From positions 1 to 43,347 of the forward strand of contig NZ_JAQGJV010000012.1 of assembly GCF_028290435.1 (NCBI RefSeq): a stretch of DNA of 43,347 nucleotides, given 5' to 3'. The position numbers were made by a program, and so were the translations under genes. The stretch is from Devosia sp. (GTDB taxonomy: Bacteria > Pseudomonadota > Alphaproteobacteria > Rhizobiales > Devosiaceae). A model generated the notes under the pieces. The model ran no database searches, was not told where the DNA came from, and worked only from the letters and a program-made list of their open reading frames with translations. Position 1 is the stretch's first letter, and every line of letters starts with the position of its first letter. Positions 1 to 8,532 of this stretch are shown piece by piece.

Positions 1-474
1 GGAGCCGAGCGCCAAGGATGCCGCCGACGCGAAGGCAAAGATAAGCCCGAACGTGATCGACTGGCCCGACGGCTCCCACATCACGATCATGACGCCGGTG
101 AACGCGAGCGCTATGCCGGCCGAACGCCGCCAGCCGACCTGTTCTCCCAGTATGAGGACCGACAGGATGGCGGTCAGCGGGATCGAGAGCTGCAGCACGA
201 TTGAAACGCTGGTGGTGGACGCGGCATTGAGCGCCAGAAACATCAGCCCGAAGTGAAAAGCGCCCATCAGCGCGCCGATGACGATCACCGGCAGCAGCGG
301 CTTGGGCAATGGCCGGAGCAGCGGCGACAGGATCACGGCCACCATGGCAAAGCGGGCTGCGGCGTAAAAGATCGGGGCGATGGCGTACATCGAGAACAGA
401 GCCCGGCTCACCACCAGGTTGGCAGCCCAAATCAGGCAGACGCCGGCGAAGATCAGAAAATCACGAAAGCGCAT
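1..474 (-). CDS. EamA/DMT-family transporter, C-terminus cut by window edge
   Basis: The open frame runs from an ATG at 474 to the left window edge (158 codons visible). The translation is almost entirely hydrophobic: it begins MRFRDFLIFAGVCLIWAANL, followed by about five membrane segments separated by short basic loops (e.g. GEQVGWRRSAG near residue 115). This is the layout of the EamA half-repeat of drug/metabolite transporters (ten membrane helices, inner membrane). It starts 15 nt after the stop of the upstream ATPase gene, so it is probably the last or a late gene of the dipeptide-importer operon and could export a product of that pathway. There is no obvious Shine-Dalgarno sequence at the chosen start. 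The substrate cannot be told from the sequence. Confidence 0.8.
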   Translation of the reverse strand, partial: MRFRDFLIFAGVCLIWAANLVVSRALFSMYAIAPIFYAAARFAMVAVILSPLLRPLPKPLLPVIVIGALMGAFHFGLMFLALNAASTTSVSIVLQLSIPLTAILSVLILGEQVGWRRSAGIALAFTGVMIVMWEPSGQSITFGLIFAFASAASLALGS

Positions 475-489
475 GAGGGACCGGTGGTT

Positions 490-1503
490 CTAGTTGACCG
501 CCGCCGTCTCGGCGGTTGGGAAGTGGCAGGCAACGCGCTGGCCGGGACCGATCTCGCGCAGCGCGGGAACTTTGCTGGCGCAGATATCCTGGGCCTTAGC
601 ACAGCGGGTACGGAAGTGGCAGCCGCTGGGCGGGTTCAGCGGGCTGGGCAGATCGCCCGACAGCACGATGCGGGTTCGCTTGCGCTCGGCGATCGGATCG
701 GGCAGCGGCACCGCCGAGAGCAGGGCCAGCGTATAGGGGTGCTGTGGTGACTTGAACAATTGCCGAGCCGGGGCGATCTCGACGATCCGGCCCAGATACA
801 TCACCCCGATCAGATGCGAGATATGGCGCACCACGCCGAGATCGTGCGCGATGAACAGGTAGGCGATCCCCAGACGCTGCTGCAATGATTTGAGCAGATT
901 GAGCACGCCAGCCTGGATCGACACGTCGAGGGCCGAGACGGGCTCATCCAGCACGATCACCTTGGGCTCGAGCGCGATGGCCCGGGCAATGCCGATGCGC
1001 TGGCGCTGCCCGCCGGACAGTTCATGCGGCCAGCGTTCGGCCACGTCCTGGGGCAGTTGTACCAGCTCGATCAATTCGCGCACCCGGGCATTGGCCTGCG
1101 GGCCGGGCAACTTGGCGAGGCGCAGCGATTCCAGCAGGATATCGCGAATCCGCAGGCGCGGGTGCAGCGAGGCCAGCGGGTCCTGGAACACCATCTGAAT
1201 GTCGCGGCGCAGGAGCCGCATCTCGGGCTTTGATGCCGTGACCAGATCGCGGCCGTCAAGCTTAACTTGGCCTTCGGTCGGCGTGATCAATTGCATGATG
1301 CAGCGGCCAAGCGTCGATTTTCCGCAGCCGGACTCGCCAACCAGGCCAAAGGTTTCGCCGCGGTTGATCGAGAACGACACGCCTGAAACGGCCCGCACGA
1401 TATCCGCCTGACCGCCAAACAGCACGCCGTTGCGGATCGGGAAATCCTTGACCACGCCATCCACCTGCAGGATCGGCGCGCCGATGGGGACGATTGCGTT
1501 CAT
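490..1503 (-). CDS. Dipeptide/oligopeptide ABC importer ATPase (DppF/OppF type)
   Basis: This 337-residue nucleotide-binding subunit energises the Dpp-type importer encoded just upstream. It shows Walker A GESGCGKST (about residue 56), the signature [10 protein letters not shown], Walker B VIVLDEP and the switch His in AHDLGVV. The C-terminal oligopeptide-transporter extension carries the cysteine cluster GCHFRTRC...C...C typical of DppD/DppF proteins. The frame is open further upstream to 1566, but the ATG at 1503 is preferred because it overlaps the stop of the preceding ATPase gene as ATGA. Longer starts would add arginine-rich sequence that is not like the family. Substrate specificity is set by the binding protein, so peptide transport is only the family default. 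Confidence 0.93.
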   Translation of the reverse strand: MNAIVPIGAPILQVDGVVKDFPIRNGVLFGGQADIVRAVSGVSFSINRGETFGLVGESGCGKSTLGRCIMQLITPTEGQVKLDGRDLVTASKPEMRLLRRDIQMVFQDPLASLHPRLRIRDILLESLRLAKLPGPQANARVRELIELVQLPQDVAERWPHELSGGQRQRIGIARAIALEPKVIVLDEPVSALDVSIQAGVLNLLKSLQQRLGIAYLFIAHDLGVVRHISHLIGVMYLGRIVEIAPARQLFKSPQHPYTLALLSAVPLPDPIAERKRTRIVLSGDLPSPLNPPSGCHFRTRCAKAQDICASKVPALREIGPGQRVACHFPTAETAAVN

Positions 1504-2531
1504 AGCGGCGCTCCCACGAGTTCGCTGGGCGCCGCGAGTGGTGGCAGCGACGCGGCGAAGTGGCAAGCGCTTGCCGTGGCCAAGGCGGGCCTGAGTTCGG
1601 GATCGACCTCGGCACAGATCTGTTGCGCGTTGACGCAGCGGGGATGAAAGGCGCAGCCGCCTGGTCGAGCCCAGATCGATGGCGGCGTGCCTTCGATCGG
1701 CGTCAAATCCTCACCGTCATCCTCGACGCGCGGCATCGCGCGCAATAGCCCCCGGGTATAGGGATGCCGGGTGCGATAGAACACGTCCTCGACGGCGCCG
1801 CGCTCAACGATGCGGCCGCCATACATGACCGCAATCTCGTCGGCCGAGCCGGCCACCACGCCGAGATCATGGGTGATCAGCACCAGGCCAATGCCTAGTT
1901 CCTCGCGCAGGCGTTGCAACAGGTCGAGTATCTGAGCCTGCACCGTCACATCCAGGGCCGTTGTCGGCTCGTCCGCGATCAGCAGGTCCGGACTGTTGGC
2001 GATCGCCATGGCGATCATGGCGCGCTGCCGCATGCCGCCGGAAAATTCGTAGGGGTACTGGCTGACCCGGCGCTTGGGCTGCGGAATTGCCACGGAATCG
2101 AGCAGATGCTCCGCCCGCTCCAGCCCCTCGCGCTTGCTGACCGTCCTGTCGTGCAGTCGGATGGCTTCGGCGATCTGGTCGCCAATAGTGAGCACCGGGT
2201 TGAATGCGCTCAGCGGGTCCTGGAAGATCACGCCGATCTGCTTGCCACGGATGTGGCGCATCTCATCGGCTGCCATGCCGACCAGTTCGCGACCGCGGAA
2301 TTTGGCGCTGCCAGTCACCTTCGAGCCGCCGGGCAGGAGTTGGAGTAGAGCCATCATGGTCACCGACTTGCCGGAGCCTGACTCGCCGACAATGCCCAGC
2401 ACCTTGCCAGGCTGCAGCGTCAGGTCGACGCCGCGGACGGCTTCGGCATAGCCGTTGGGTCCGCGAAAGCTGGCCCGCAGGCCGGCGATTTCCAGAAGCG
2501 GCGGCGGCGCCAGATGCATATCGTGCTGCAT
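1500..2531 (-). CDS. Dipeptide/oligopeptide ABC importer ATPase (DppD/OppD type)
   Basis: This 343-residue first ATPase subunit of the importer has Walker A GESGSGKS (about residue 50), a Q-loop [12 protein letters not shown], the signature [12 protein letters not shown], Walker [13 protein letters not shown] and switch ITHDLGVV. The C-terminus has the family cysteine pattern [17 protein letters not shown] in the signature is typical of DppD-type rather than DppF-type subunits. The start at 2531 has AAGGAG nine bases upstream and lies 2 nt after the stop of the permease gene. Its end overlaps the next ATPase gene by 4 nt, consistent with translational coupling of the two subunits of a heterodimer. 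Confidence 0.94.
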   Translation of the reverse strand: MQHDMHLAPPPLLEIAGLRASFRGPNGYAEAVRGVDLTLQPGKVLGIVGESGSGKSVTMMALLQLLPGGSKVTGSAKFRGRELVGMAADEMRHIRGKQIGVIFQDPLSAFNPVLTIGDQIAEAIRLHDRTVSKREGLERAEHLLDSVAIPQPKRRVSQYPYEFSGGMRQRAMIAMAIANSPDLLIADEPTTALDVTVQAQILDLLQRLREELGIGLVLITHDLGVVAGSADEIAVMYGGRIVERGAVEDVFYRTRHPYTRGLLRAMPRVEDDGEDLTPIEGTPPSIWARPGGCAFHPRCVNAQQICAEVDPELRPALATASACHFAASLPPLAAPSELVGAPL

Positions 2532-2533
2532 GC

Positions 2534-3448
2534 TCAGCGCTCCTTCGTGTCAAGCAGGTCGCGCAGGCCATCGCCGAGGAAGCTGCAGGCCAGCACGACG
2601 CTGAGAATGGCCATGCCCGGACCGAAGGCTATCCACCAATTGTAGAATTTGCTGGCGCCCTCGGAGATCATGCTGCCCCATTCAGGACTCGGCGGCGTTG
2701 CGCCCAGGCCGATAAAGCTCAGCGAGGCCGCGAGAAGAACCACTGCACCAAAATCCATAGTGGCGTTGACTAGCGTCGGGGTCCAGCACAGCGGCATGAT
2801 GTGCTTGGTCAGGACGCGGAAGGATCCCGCGCCGCCCGCGACGGCAGCCTCGACATGCTCGCGCTCGCGCACCTCGAGCACCTGGGCCCGCATCAGGCGG
2901 GCATAGATCGGCCACCAGACGATCACCATGGCGATCGAGGCATTGACCAAGCCGGGTCCCAACGCCGCCGAAACCGTCATTGCCAGCAGGATCGGCGGGA
3001 ATGACACCGTCACGTCGACAGCCCGCATCACCAATCCGTCGATCCAGCCGCCGACATAGCCGGCGATGGCGCCCAGCAGCGAGCCGATCGCCACCGCGGC
3101 GGCGACCACGGCAATGGCAATCGGCACCGAAAATCTGGCGCCATAGAGGGTGCGCGACAGCACGTCCCGCGCCAGGGCGTCGGTGCCCAGCCAATGGGCC
3201 GCGCTGGGCTCCTGCAACCGCTTGCCGGCCAACGCCAGCGGATCGGGCAGGCCCCAGAACTGCACCGTGGCGGCGCAGATGATCCAGAACAGGATCACCA
3301 CACCGCCGATGAGCGCGGTCGGCGGCAACTTACGCAGTAGACGCCACGCGACAGTGCCCCGCGACGGACGCCGGTGCTGTTCCGGCGCGGCGAAAACCGG
3401 TCTAACCAGGATCGTGGCGGCAGGCTCCCGGTCGATCAAATCAGCCAT
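2534..3448 (-). CDS. Dipeptide-type ABC importer permease (DppC type)
   Basis: This 304-residue inner-membrane subunit has a cytoplasmic N-terminus, a first membrane helix around residue 40 and the characteristic DppC segment LGTDALARDVLSRTLYGAR after it. The BPD_transp_1 core follows, ending with the EAA-like loop EREHVEAAVAGGAGSFRVLT that docks on the ATPases. The late motif SFIGLGATPPSPEWGSMI is diagnostic of the DppC/OppC family. It starts 2 nt after the stop of the DppB-type gene. Length and motif order are normal for the family. Its partner subunits are the flanking permease and two ATPases. Confidence 0.94.
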   Translation of the reverse strand: MADLIDREPAATILVRPVFAAPEQHRRPSRGTVAWRLLRKLPPTALIGGVVILFWIICAATVQFWGLPDPLALAGKRLQEPSAAHWLGTDALARDVLSRTLYGARFSVPIAIAVVAAAVAIGSLLGAIAGYVGGWIDGLVMRAVDVTVSFPPILLAMTVSAALGPGLVNASIAMVIVWWPIYARLMRAQVLEVREREHVEAAVAGGAGSFRVLTKHIMPLCWTPTLVNATMDFGAVVLLAASLSFIGLGATPPSPEWGSMISEGASKFYNWWIAFGPGMAILSVVLACSFLGDGLRDLLDTKER

Positions 3449-3450
3449 CG

Positions 3451-4467
3451 CTATCCCTCCAGCTTTACGCGTGGATTAGCGAAGGCATAGGTGACGTCGG
3501 TCACCAGATTGGCCAGCAGGAACGCCATGGCGCCGACCAGCGTGACCCCGACGATCGCTGGATAATCGAGCGAGCGCGCCGCCGAGACGGCATATGAGCC
3601 GATGCCGGGCCAGGAGAAGATCGTTTCGGTCAGCACGGCCCCGGTGATCAGATAGGCAAAGGTAAAGCCCAGAATGGTCAGCGACGGGATCAGGGCATTG
3701 CGCAAGGCATGGTGCAGGATCACCACGCTTTCGGGCGCACCCTTGGCCCGAGCGGTGCGGATATAGTCCATGTTGAGAGCTTCGAGCAGGCTGGACCGGA
3801 TCAGCCGCGTGACGATCCCTGTCACCGACCAGCCGAGCACGAAGGCGGGCAGGATAAGGTGGCCGAGCGCCTCGAGGAACAATGGCATATTGCCGGCCAG
3901 CAGTGAGTCGACGGTGAACAGCCCGGTAATGCCGGGGGGTGGCTCCGTGCGTGCATCAAGCCGTCCTGGTCCCGAAACCCAGCCCAGCTTGACCGAAAAG
4001 ATGAACAGCAGGATCAGCCCCGACCAGAACACCGGCAGCGAGGAGCCGATCAGCGCAAAAATCCGGGCCGCGCTGTCGGCGAAAGTGTTCTTGAATCGCG
4101 CTGCGATAATGCCCAGGCCGATACCCGAAGTACAGCCGAAGATCATTGCGGCGATCACCAGTTCGAGCGTCGCCGGGAGACGGCCGGCGATGTCGGTGCT
4201 GACAGGACGGCGCGTCGAAAAGGACGTGCCGAGATCCCCCTGCACCAGCCGGCCCATATAGATCAGGTAACGCTCGGGCAGGGAGCGGTCGAGGCCCCAC
4301 TGGGCCTTGACCGTGGCAACCACCTGCTCGTTGCTCATCATGCGTTCCGGGATCAGGGCGGAAAGCGGATCGCCCTTGGTTACCTGCGACAACAGGAAGA
4401 CGACGCTGGCTATCCCCAACAGCAGGAGCGGCATGGCCACCATTCGGCGAAGGAGATAGCGCAGCAT
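3451..4467 (-). CDS. Dipeptide-type ABC importer permease (DppB type)
   Basis: This 338-residue inner-membrane permease starts MLRYLLRRMVAMPLLLLGIA, the usual DppB N-terminal helix. It carries a G-D-P motif (TKGDPLSAL), an LDRSLPERYLIYMGRLVQGDLG segment, five further membrane helices and the EAA loop DYIRTARAKGAPESVVILHH. The C-terminal motif TETIFSWPGIGSYAV is family-typical. An AGGA lies upstream of the ATG in the 9-nt gap after the binding-protein gene. It pairs with the DppC-type subunit immediately downstream to form the translocation pore. Confidence 0.94.
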   Translation of the reverse strand: MLRYLLRRMVAMPLLLLGIASVVFLLSQVTKGDPLSALIPERMMSNEQVVATVKAQWGLDRSLPERYLIYMGRLVQGDLGTSFSTRRPVSTDIAGRLPATLELVIAAMIFGCTSGIGLGIIAARFKNTFADSAARIFALIGSSLPVFWSGLILLFIFSVKLGWVSGPGRLDARTEPPPGITGLFTVDSLLAGNMPLFLEALGHLILPAFVLGWSVTGIVTRLIRSSLLEALNMDYIRTARAKGAPESVVILHHALRNALIPSLTILGFTFAYLITGAVLTETIFSWPGIGSYAVSAARSLDYPAIVGVTLVGAMAFLLANLVTDVTYAFANPRVKLEG

Positions 4468-4476
4468 GGGTCTATC

Positions 4477-6093
4477 CTACTTGCGGGTGATCTCGTTGAT
4501 CGGCAGGTTGCAGCAGGCACTGTATCGGACACCGGCAAGATCGCTTTTATAGGCGAGCACCAGATTGGGGCTGACCAGCGGGATGATGATCTTGTCCTTG
4601 ATCATCTCTAGCCCGATCTGGTTGTAGAACGCCGCGCTGGCCTCGCCGGTCGATGCCAGGGCCTTCGCATAGAGATTGGCTTCGGCTGGATTGACCACCG
4701 TTTCTGGCGTCTTGCCGCCGGCGCGTCCGGCCCAGGGCGTGCCCGCGGTCATGGCGAAATAGGCGACATACTGGCCGCTGCCGTAATAGTCGGGGGCATA
4801 GTAGACGGCGGTGACCGGGATGCCGTCACCGGTCAGCTGGTCGCGCCAGACCGGGTAGGTCTGCGGCTGGAGGTCGATGGTGACGCCGATGGCGGCCCAA
4901 TCCTGCTGCACCTTCTGCATCATCAGGTTGAGATCGACGCCGTAGACGTTGTCATTGGGATAGACGGCGCTGAGCGTGAAACCATCGGGATGGCCGGCGG
5001 CAGCGAGCAATTCCTTGGCCTTTGCGATGTCCTGTTTCGGCTCCGGCAAGCCGGCCGTACCGGGGAAGCCGTTGGGGATCGGCGAGGATTGCTTGACGCC
5101 ATTGCCGCCGACCGTGAAATCGAGCATGCCGTCATAGTCGATGGCCAAGGCCAGCGCCTCGCGGACTTCGGGTGTGAGGACGCCCTCGGCCGTGGCCGCG
5201 CCGGGACTGAAGGCGACGTAGACGAAGTTGAACGAGGGCACGACTTCGGTGGTTACGTCCGTCGTGGACATGGATGCCGCGGTGTCCGGATCGATCTGCA
5301 TGGCGATGTCGACGGCGCCTGATTCAAGCGCCTGCGCCTGGCTCACCGCATCCTGGACTTGGGTGATGACCACCGTGGAGAACGGCGACTTGGTGCCGTA
5401 ATACGCTTCGTTCCGCGCAAACCGCAATTCGCTCTCGGGCGTGTAGCCAGCCAGCGTAAACGGGCCGCTGCCGGCCGAGTTTTCGAGGAACCAGTTCTCC
5501 GAGGTATCGGCAGTCGCCGCGCTCGCATCGGCCACGGCGCCGTGTTCGATGGCCACGTCCGAATTGATGATCGCCGCATAGGTCGCCGAGATCTTGTTGA
5601 CAAATTCGGAGTCGGGCCCAGTGACCGTCACCTTGACGGTCTTGGCATCAACGGCCTCGACCGAAGTCATCCCGTCCAGCAGGAACGAGGGCGAGCCCTT
5701 GAGGTTGAGCAGGCGCTCGAAGCTCCACTTGACGTCCTTGGCCTCGACCGGCGAGCCATCGGCAAACACGGCCTTTGGATTGAGGTGAAAGGTGAATTCG
5801 GTGGTTTCCGGATTGATGTCCCAGCTGGCTGCAAGGCTAGGCACCAGCGACTGGTTGTCCGGCGCCAGCGTCACCAGCGTTTCATAGGTCGAGCTAAGGT
5901 AAATCTGGCAGGTGTCGCAGAACGCGCGCGCCGGATCGAGCGAGTTGACGTCCATTGAGCGGGCGATCACCAGGGTGTCGCTATCCTGCGCGAAAACCAT
6001 CGGCGTGAACGCTGCGAAAGCCAATGCGCTGGCGGTGAGGAGGGCAGGGACGTGACGGCGGGACATGCGGGCAGTGAGACGCTGCTGGAACAT
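4477..6093 (-). CDS. Periplasmic solute-binding protein, family 5 (DppA/OppA type)
   Basis: The encoded protein is 538 residues with an N-terminal signal peptide (basic MFQQRLTARMSRRHVPALL, then a hydrophobic run ending in MVFAQDS). The SBP_bac_5 fold follows: SLDPARAFCDTCQIYLSSTYETL, then LAASWDINPETTEFTFHL, and VKWSFERLLNLKGSPSF. It delivers substrate to the downstream permeases. The frame stays open to a TTG at 6132 that overlaps the aminotransferase stop. The ATG at 6093 is preferred because AAGGA lies about nine bases upstream and the signal peptide then has normal length. Family 5 proteins bind di- and oligopeptides but also opines, amines and oligosaccharides, so the ligand is open. 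The adjacent aminotransferase suggests an amino compound. Confidence 0.9.
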   Translation of the reverse strand: MFQQRLTARMSRRHVPALLTASALAFAAFTPMVFAQDSDTLVIARSMDVNSLDPARAFCDTCQIYLSSTYETLVTLAPDNQSLVPSLAASWDINPETTEFTFHLNPKAVFADGSPVEAKDVKWSFERLLNLKGSPSFLLDGMTSVEAVDAKTVKVTVTGPDSEFVNKISATYAAIINSDVAIEHGAVADASAATADTSENWFLENSAGSGPFTLAGYTPESELRFARNEAYYGTKSPFSTVVITQVQDAVSQAQALESGAVDIAMQIDPDTAASMSTTDVTTEVVPSFNFVYVAFSPGAATAEGVLTPEVREALALAIDYDGMLDFTVGGNGVKQSSPIPNGFPGTAGLPEPKQDIAKAKELLAAAGHPDGFTLSAVYPNDNVYGVDLNLMMQKVQQDWAAIGVTIDLQPQTYPVWRDQLTGDGIPVTAVYYAPDYYGSGQYVAYFAMTAGTPWAGRAGGKTPETVVNPAEANLYAKALASTGEASAAFYNQIGLEMIKDKIIIPLVSPNLVLAYKSDLAGVRYSACCNLPINEITRK

Positions 6094-6128
6094 TGCGGGA
6101 GGTCCTTGGGTCGGGAAAGAGTTCAACT

Positions 6129-7409
6129 TCAACTGGCCAGCAGGCGCTTGAGCACGCCGAGCTTGGCCTGGGGTTCGAGCGTTGCCCGGTTCGCCTTGAT
6201 GTCTTCAAAGGCTGCGCCGGTGGCCTCCAGCGTCCTCGCGACATCCGCTTCCGTCATCGCCGCGTTCATGAACATGTTGTGGTAGGGGCTGAGATAAGCG
6301 CCATGCTTCATCGCGGTCTGGCACCAGCGATAGCCGAAGCGCCAATCGGGATCCTCGTCGAACAGGATCTGCGGCATCTGCACCGGGCCGGTCTGGCGGA
6401 TCGAAAAGCCGAAGTCCTTGGCCTGCGCATCGAGCGAGGTGCGCAGCAAGGTGCCGATCTTGACCAGGTTTTCGAGATAATCGGTCTCGCGCACCAGCTT
6501 GAGCGTGGCGAGGGCAGCTGCCATCGGCACCGCCGAATACCAGAACGATCCGGTCACGAACATCGACTCGACAGCCTTGCGCGCCTTGTTGGCGCCCAAT
6601 ACCGCGGAGATGGGCTGGCCATTGCCGATCACCTTGCCGAAGCAGGCGATATCGGGGTCGACATCGACGGTTTCCCAAGAGCAGCCGCGGGTCAGCCGGA
6701 AACCGGCGCGAACATCATCCACGATCAGCAGCGCATCGATATCGTCGCACAGCTTGCGCACGCCGCGCGCATATTCGGGATCGATCTGGGATTGGTCCGA
6801 GAAGGTCTCGTGCTTGAACGGCGTGGCGAAAATGCCGGCGACATCGTCACCTGCGAATTTTGCCGCCTTGGTCAGGCTTTCGAGATCGTTGTATTCGAAA
6901 TAGACGATATGGGCGCGATCCTCCGGCACGATGCCGGACATGGACGGCGTGTTCCACGGCGCCGAGCCGTGATATGAACCACGCGCCACCAGGATCTTTT
7001 TCTTGCCGCGATAGGCCCGGGCCGCGACCATGGCGATCGAAGTCGCGTCGCTGCCGTTCTTGCAGAACATCGCCCAATCGGCGTGTCGCACCATGGAGAC
7101 CATGGTTTCGGCCAGTTCGACCATGCCCGGACCGGGGCCGGTCATGGTATCGCCGAGCGCCAATTGATCGGCGATGGCCGCCTGCACCTCGGGACGGGCA
7201 TAGCCCATCAGGTTGGGACCATAGGCGCACATGTAGTCGATATATTCGTTGCCATCGACATCCCACAGGCGGGTGCCTGATGCCTTCGCGAAAAACTGGG
7301 GGAAGTCGTCGGGCATGATCGCCACCGACTCATGGCCATACATGCCGTTGGGGATGACCTGATAGGCCCGCTCCTGCAGTGCCTTGTTGCGCGTATTGGT
7401 CCAGACCAT
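6129..7409 (-). CDS. Class III PLP aminotransferase, glutamate-1-semialdehyde aminomutase-like
   Basis: This 426-residue PLP-dependent enzyme of fold type I, class III, has the order expected of the family. It shows an N-terminal G-x-R-L-W-D-V-D-G-N-E-Y-I-D-Y substrate/cofactor segment and FCKNGSDATSIAMVAARAYRGKKKI, which binds the PLP phosphate. ALLIVDDVRAGFR has the Asp that contacts the pyridine nitrogen, and CFGKVIGNGQPISAVLG has the lysine for the internal aldimine. A GGGGAG lies eight bases before the ATG. It is first in the importer operon, so it probably acts on the imported amine or amino acid. It is not the haem-pathway HemL by context. A beta-amino-acid or omega-amino-acid transaminase is a reasonable alternative. 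Confidence 0.88.
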   Translation of the reverse strand: MVWTNTRNKALQERAYQVIPNGMYGHESVAIMPDDFPQFFAKASGTRLWDVDGNEYIDYMCAYGPNLMGYARPEVQAAIADQLALGDTMTGPGPGMVELAETMVSMVRHADWAMFCKNGSDATSIAMVAARAYRGKKKILVARGSYHGSAPWNTPSMSGIVPEDRAHIVYFEYNDLESLTKAAKFAGDDVAGIFATPFKHETFSDQSQIDPEYARGVRKLCDDIDALLIVDDVRAGFRLTRGCSWETVDVDPDIACFGKVIGNGQPISAVLGANKARKAVESMFVTGSFWYSAVPMAAALATLKLVRETDYLENLVKIGTLLRTSLDAQAKDFGFSIRQTGPVQMPQILFDEDPDWRFGYRWCQTAMKHGAYLSPYHNMFMNAAMTEADVARTLEATGAAFEDIKANRATLEPQAKLGVLKRLLAS

Positions 7410-7669
7410 GGATTTTCTCCCCGCTTTGGCGGCGCCCGCATGCGCCTTTCCCTAAGGTCAGGTTAAGGAGAGAAAATTCGGTCTTCAAGCCAGCATTGAT
7501 GCGAAACTAGTCATCTACGAAAAATGCACAGCAGATATGCAACATGATCGGATGGCCATCGCTGCAGTGCGATAATCCGGCATTTCGACGGTCCTGCCGG
7601 CAGAGCCAACTGAGCCTGCAGCCATCTTGCGGCGATGAGCCGCTCAACGGATATCGAGATAATGATAGA

Positions 7670-8377
7670 TTATTTGATTATCTTTTTGCTCGTCAATTTT
7701 GTCCGCGAGAGCTGCTCGGGAAGAAAACAGCGCAGATAGGCGATAGCCGCCCGTGAGCTTTCCACCACATAGGCATCGGTAATGCTGCCATGCTCGGCGT
7801 AGGAGATGGCCCAGATGCCATCCATGATGCCGATGGATATCGCCAGCCAGTGTTCCAGGTTTTGCAGGCTGCCACACTCGAAGCGCTGGCGCATATCTTC
7901 CGCGCGACGCTCTGCCAAGGCAGCGTTGCCGCGCAAATCCAGGTGCCGAACCTCCACGCTCACGCCGGCACCCATGAACAGGCGCAGTGCCGCCGGGTGG
8001 CGGTTGAGATACCTGGCGCCATTGCGCTGGCGGATGCGGATCAATTCCTGCCAGTCGGCGGGTTCAGGATCGAGCGGTTGGCTGGACAGCTTGGCCAGGT
8101 CGCGATGATAGCGCCCCGCCAATGCCACCAGCACGGCGTTCCGATTGGGAAAGAAATGATAGACCGAGGGCAGGGGCACACCCGCCTCCTCGGCAATGGT
8201 GGCTAGGCTGATATCCTCGTTGCGCGTATAGGCCAGCAAATGCTCGGTCGCATCGAGCAGAACTTCGACGCGCTTGATGCCCCGCGCTCGGAGCGGTCGT
8301 CGGAGCACCGTCCTGCGCTCGATTTCTTCCGGGCTGACCGACGCTTTACTACCAGGAATGGTCGCCATTGTTGCCAC
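7670..8377 (-). CDS. TetR/AcrR-family transcriptional regulator
   Basis: The 235-residue protein has an N-terminal helix-turn-helix at about residues 35-80 (VEVLLDATEHLLAY, then DISLATIAEEAGVPLPSVYHFFPNRNAVLVAL). This is the TetR_N pattern, with the recognition helix ending in the conserved Y-x-F-F-x-N. The C-terminal half is a helical ligand-binding and dimerisation domain of unassigned subfamily. Start choice is between a GTG at 8377 and an ATG at 8368, neither with a strong ribosome site. It sits between and upstream of both transport operons. It is transcribed with the aminotransferase operon and divergently from the deaminase operon, so it probably controls one or both. Confidence 0.88.
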   Translation of the reverse strand: MATMATIPGSKASVSPEEIERRTVLRRPLRARGIKRVEVLLDATEHLLAYTRNEDISLATIAEEAGVPLPSVYHFFPNRNAVLVALAGRYHRDLAKLSSQPLDPEPADWQELIRIRQRNGARYLNRHPAALRLFMGAGVSVEVRHLDLRGNAALAERRAEDMRQRFECGSLQNLEHWLAISIGIMDGIWAISYAEHGSITDAYVVESSRAAIAYLRCFLPEQLSRTKLTSKKIIK

Positions 8378-8425
8378 AAACAGGATGCCTCACCAGTTGG
8401 ACTGTGTGCTATCCACCCCAGTCGA

Positions 8426-8449
8426 TCAAGTGCGTTCGATCGCGCTTGA
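8426..8449. promoter_or_regulatory. Candidate TetR operator: 24-bp imperfect palindrome
   Basis: The arms TCAAGTGCG and CGCGCTTGA are inverted repeats with eight of nine positions complementary, separated by TTCGAT. The element lies in the 155-bp gap between the divergent tetR-like gene and the deaminase gene. Length, symmetry and position fit a TetR-dimer site. No second copy was found upstream of the aminotransferase, so assignment is inference. Confidence 0.5.
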
Positions 8450-8532
8450 GGGCGTCGCTCATGCCCCGCGTTGGGTTGCTGAGGCGACCACGATCCGGCA
8501 CAAGTGATTGGAGTTGCTGAAAGGTGCCGCTA

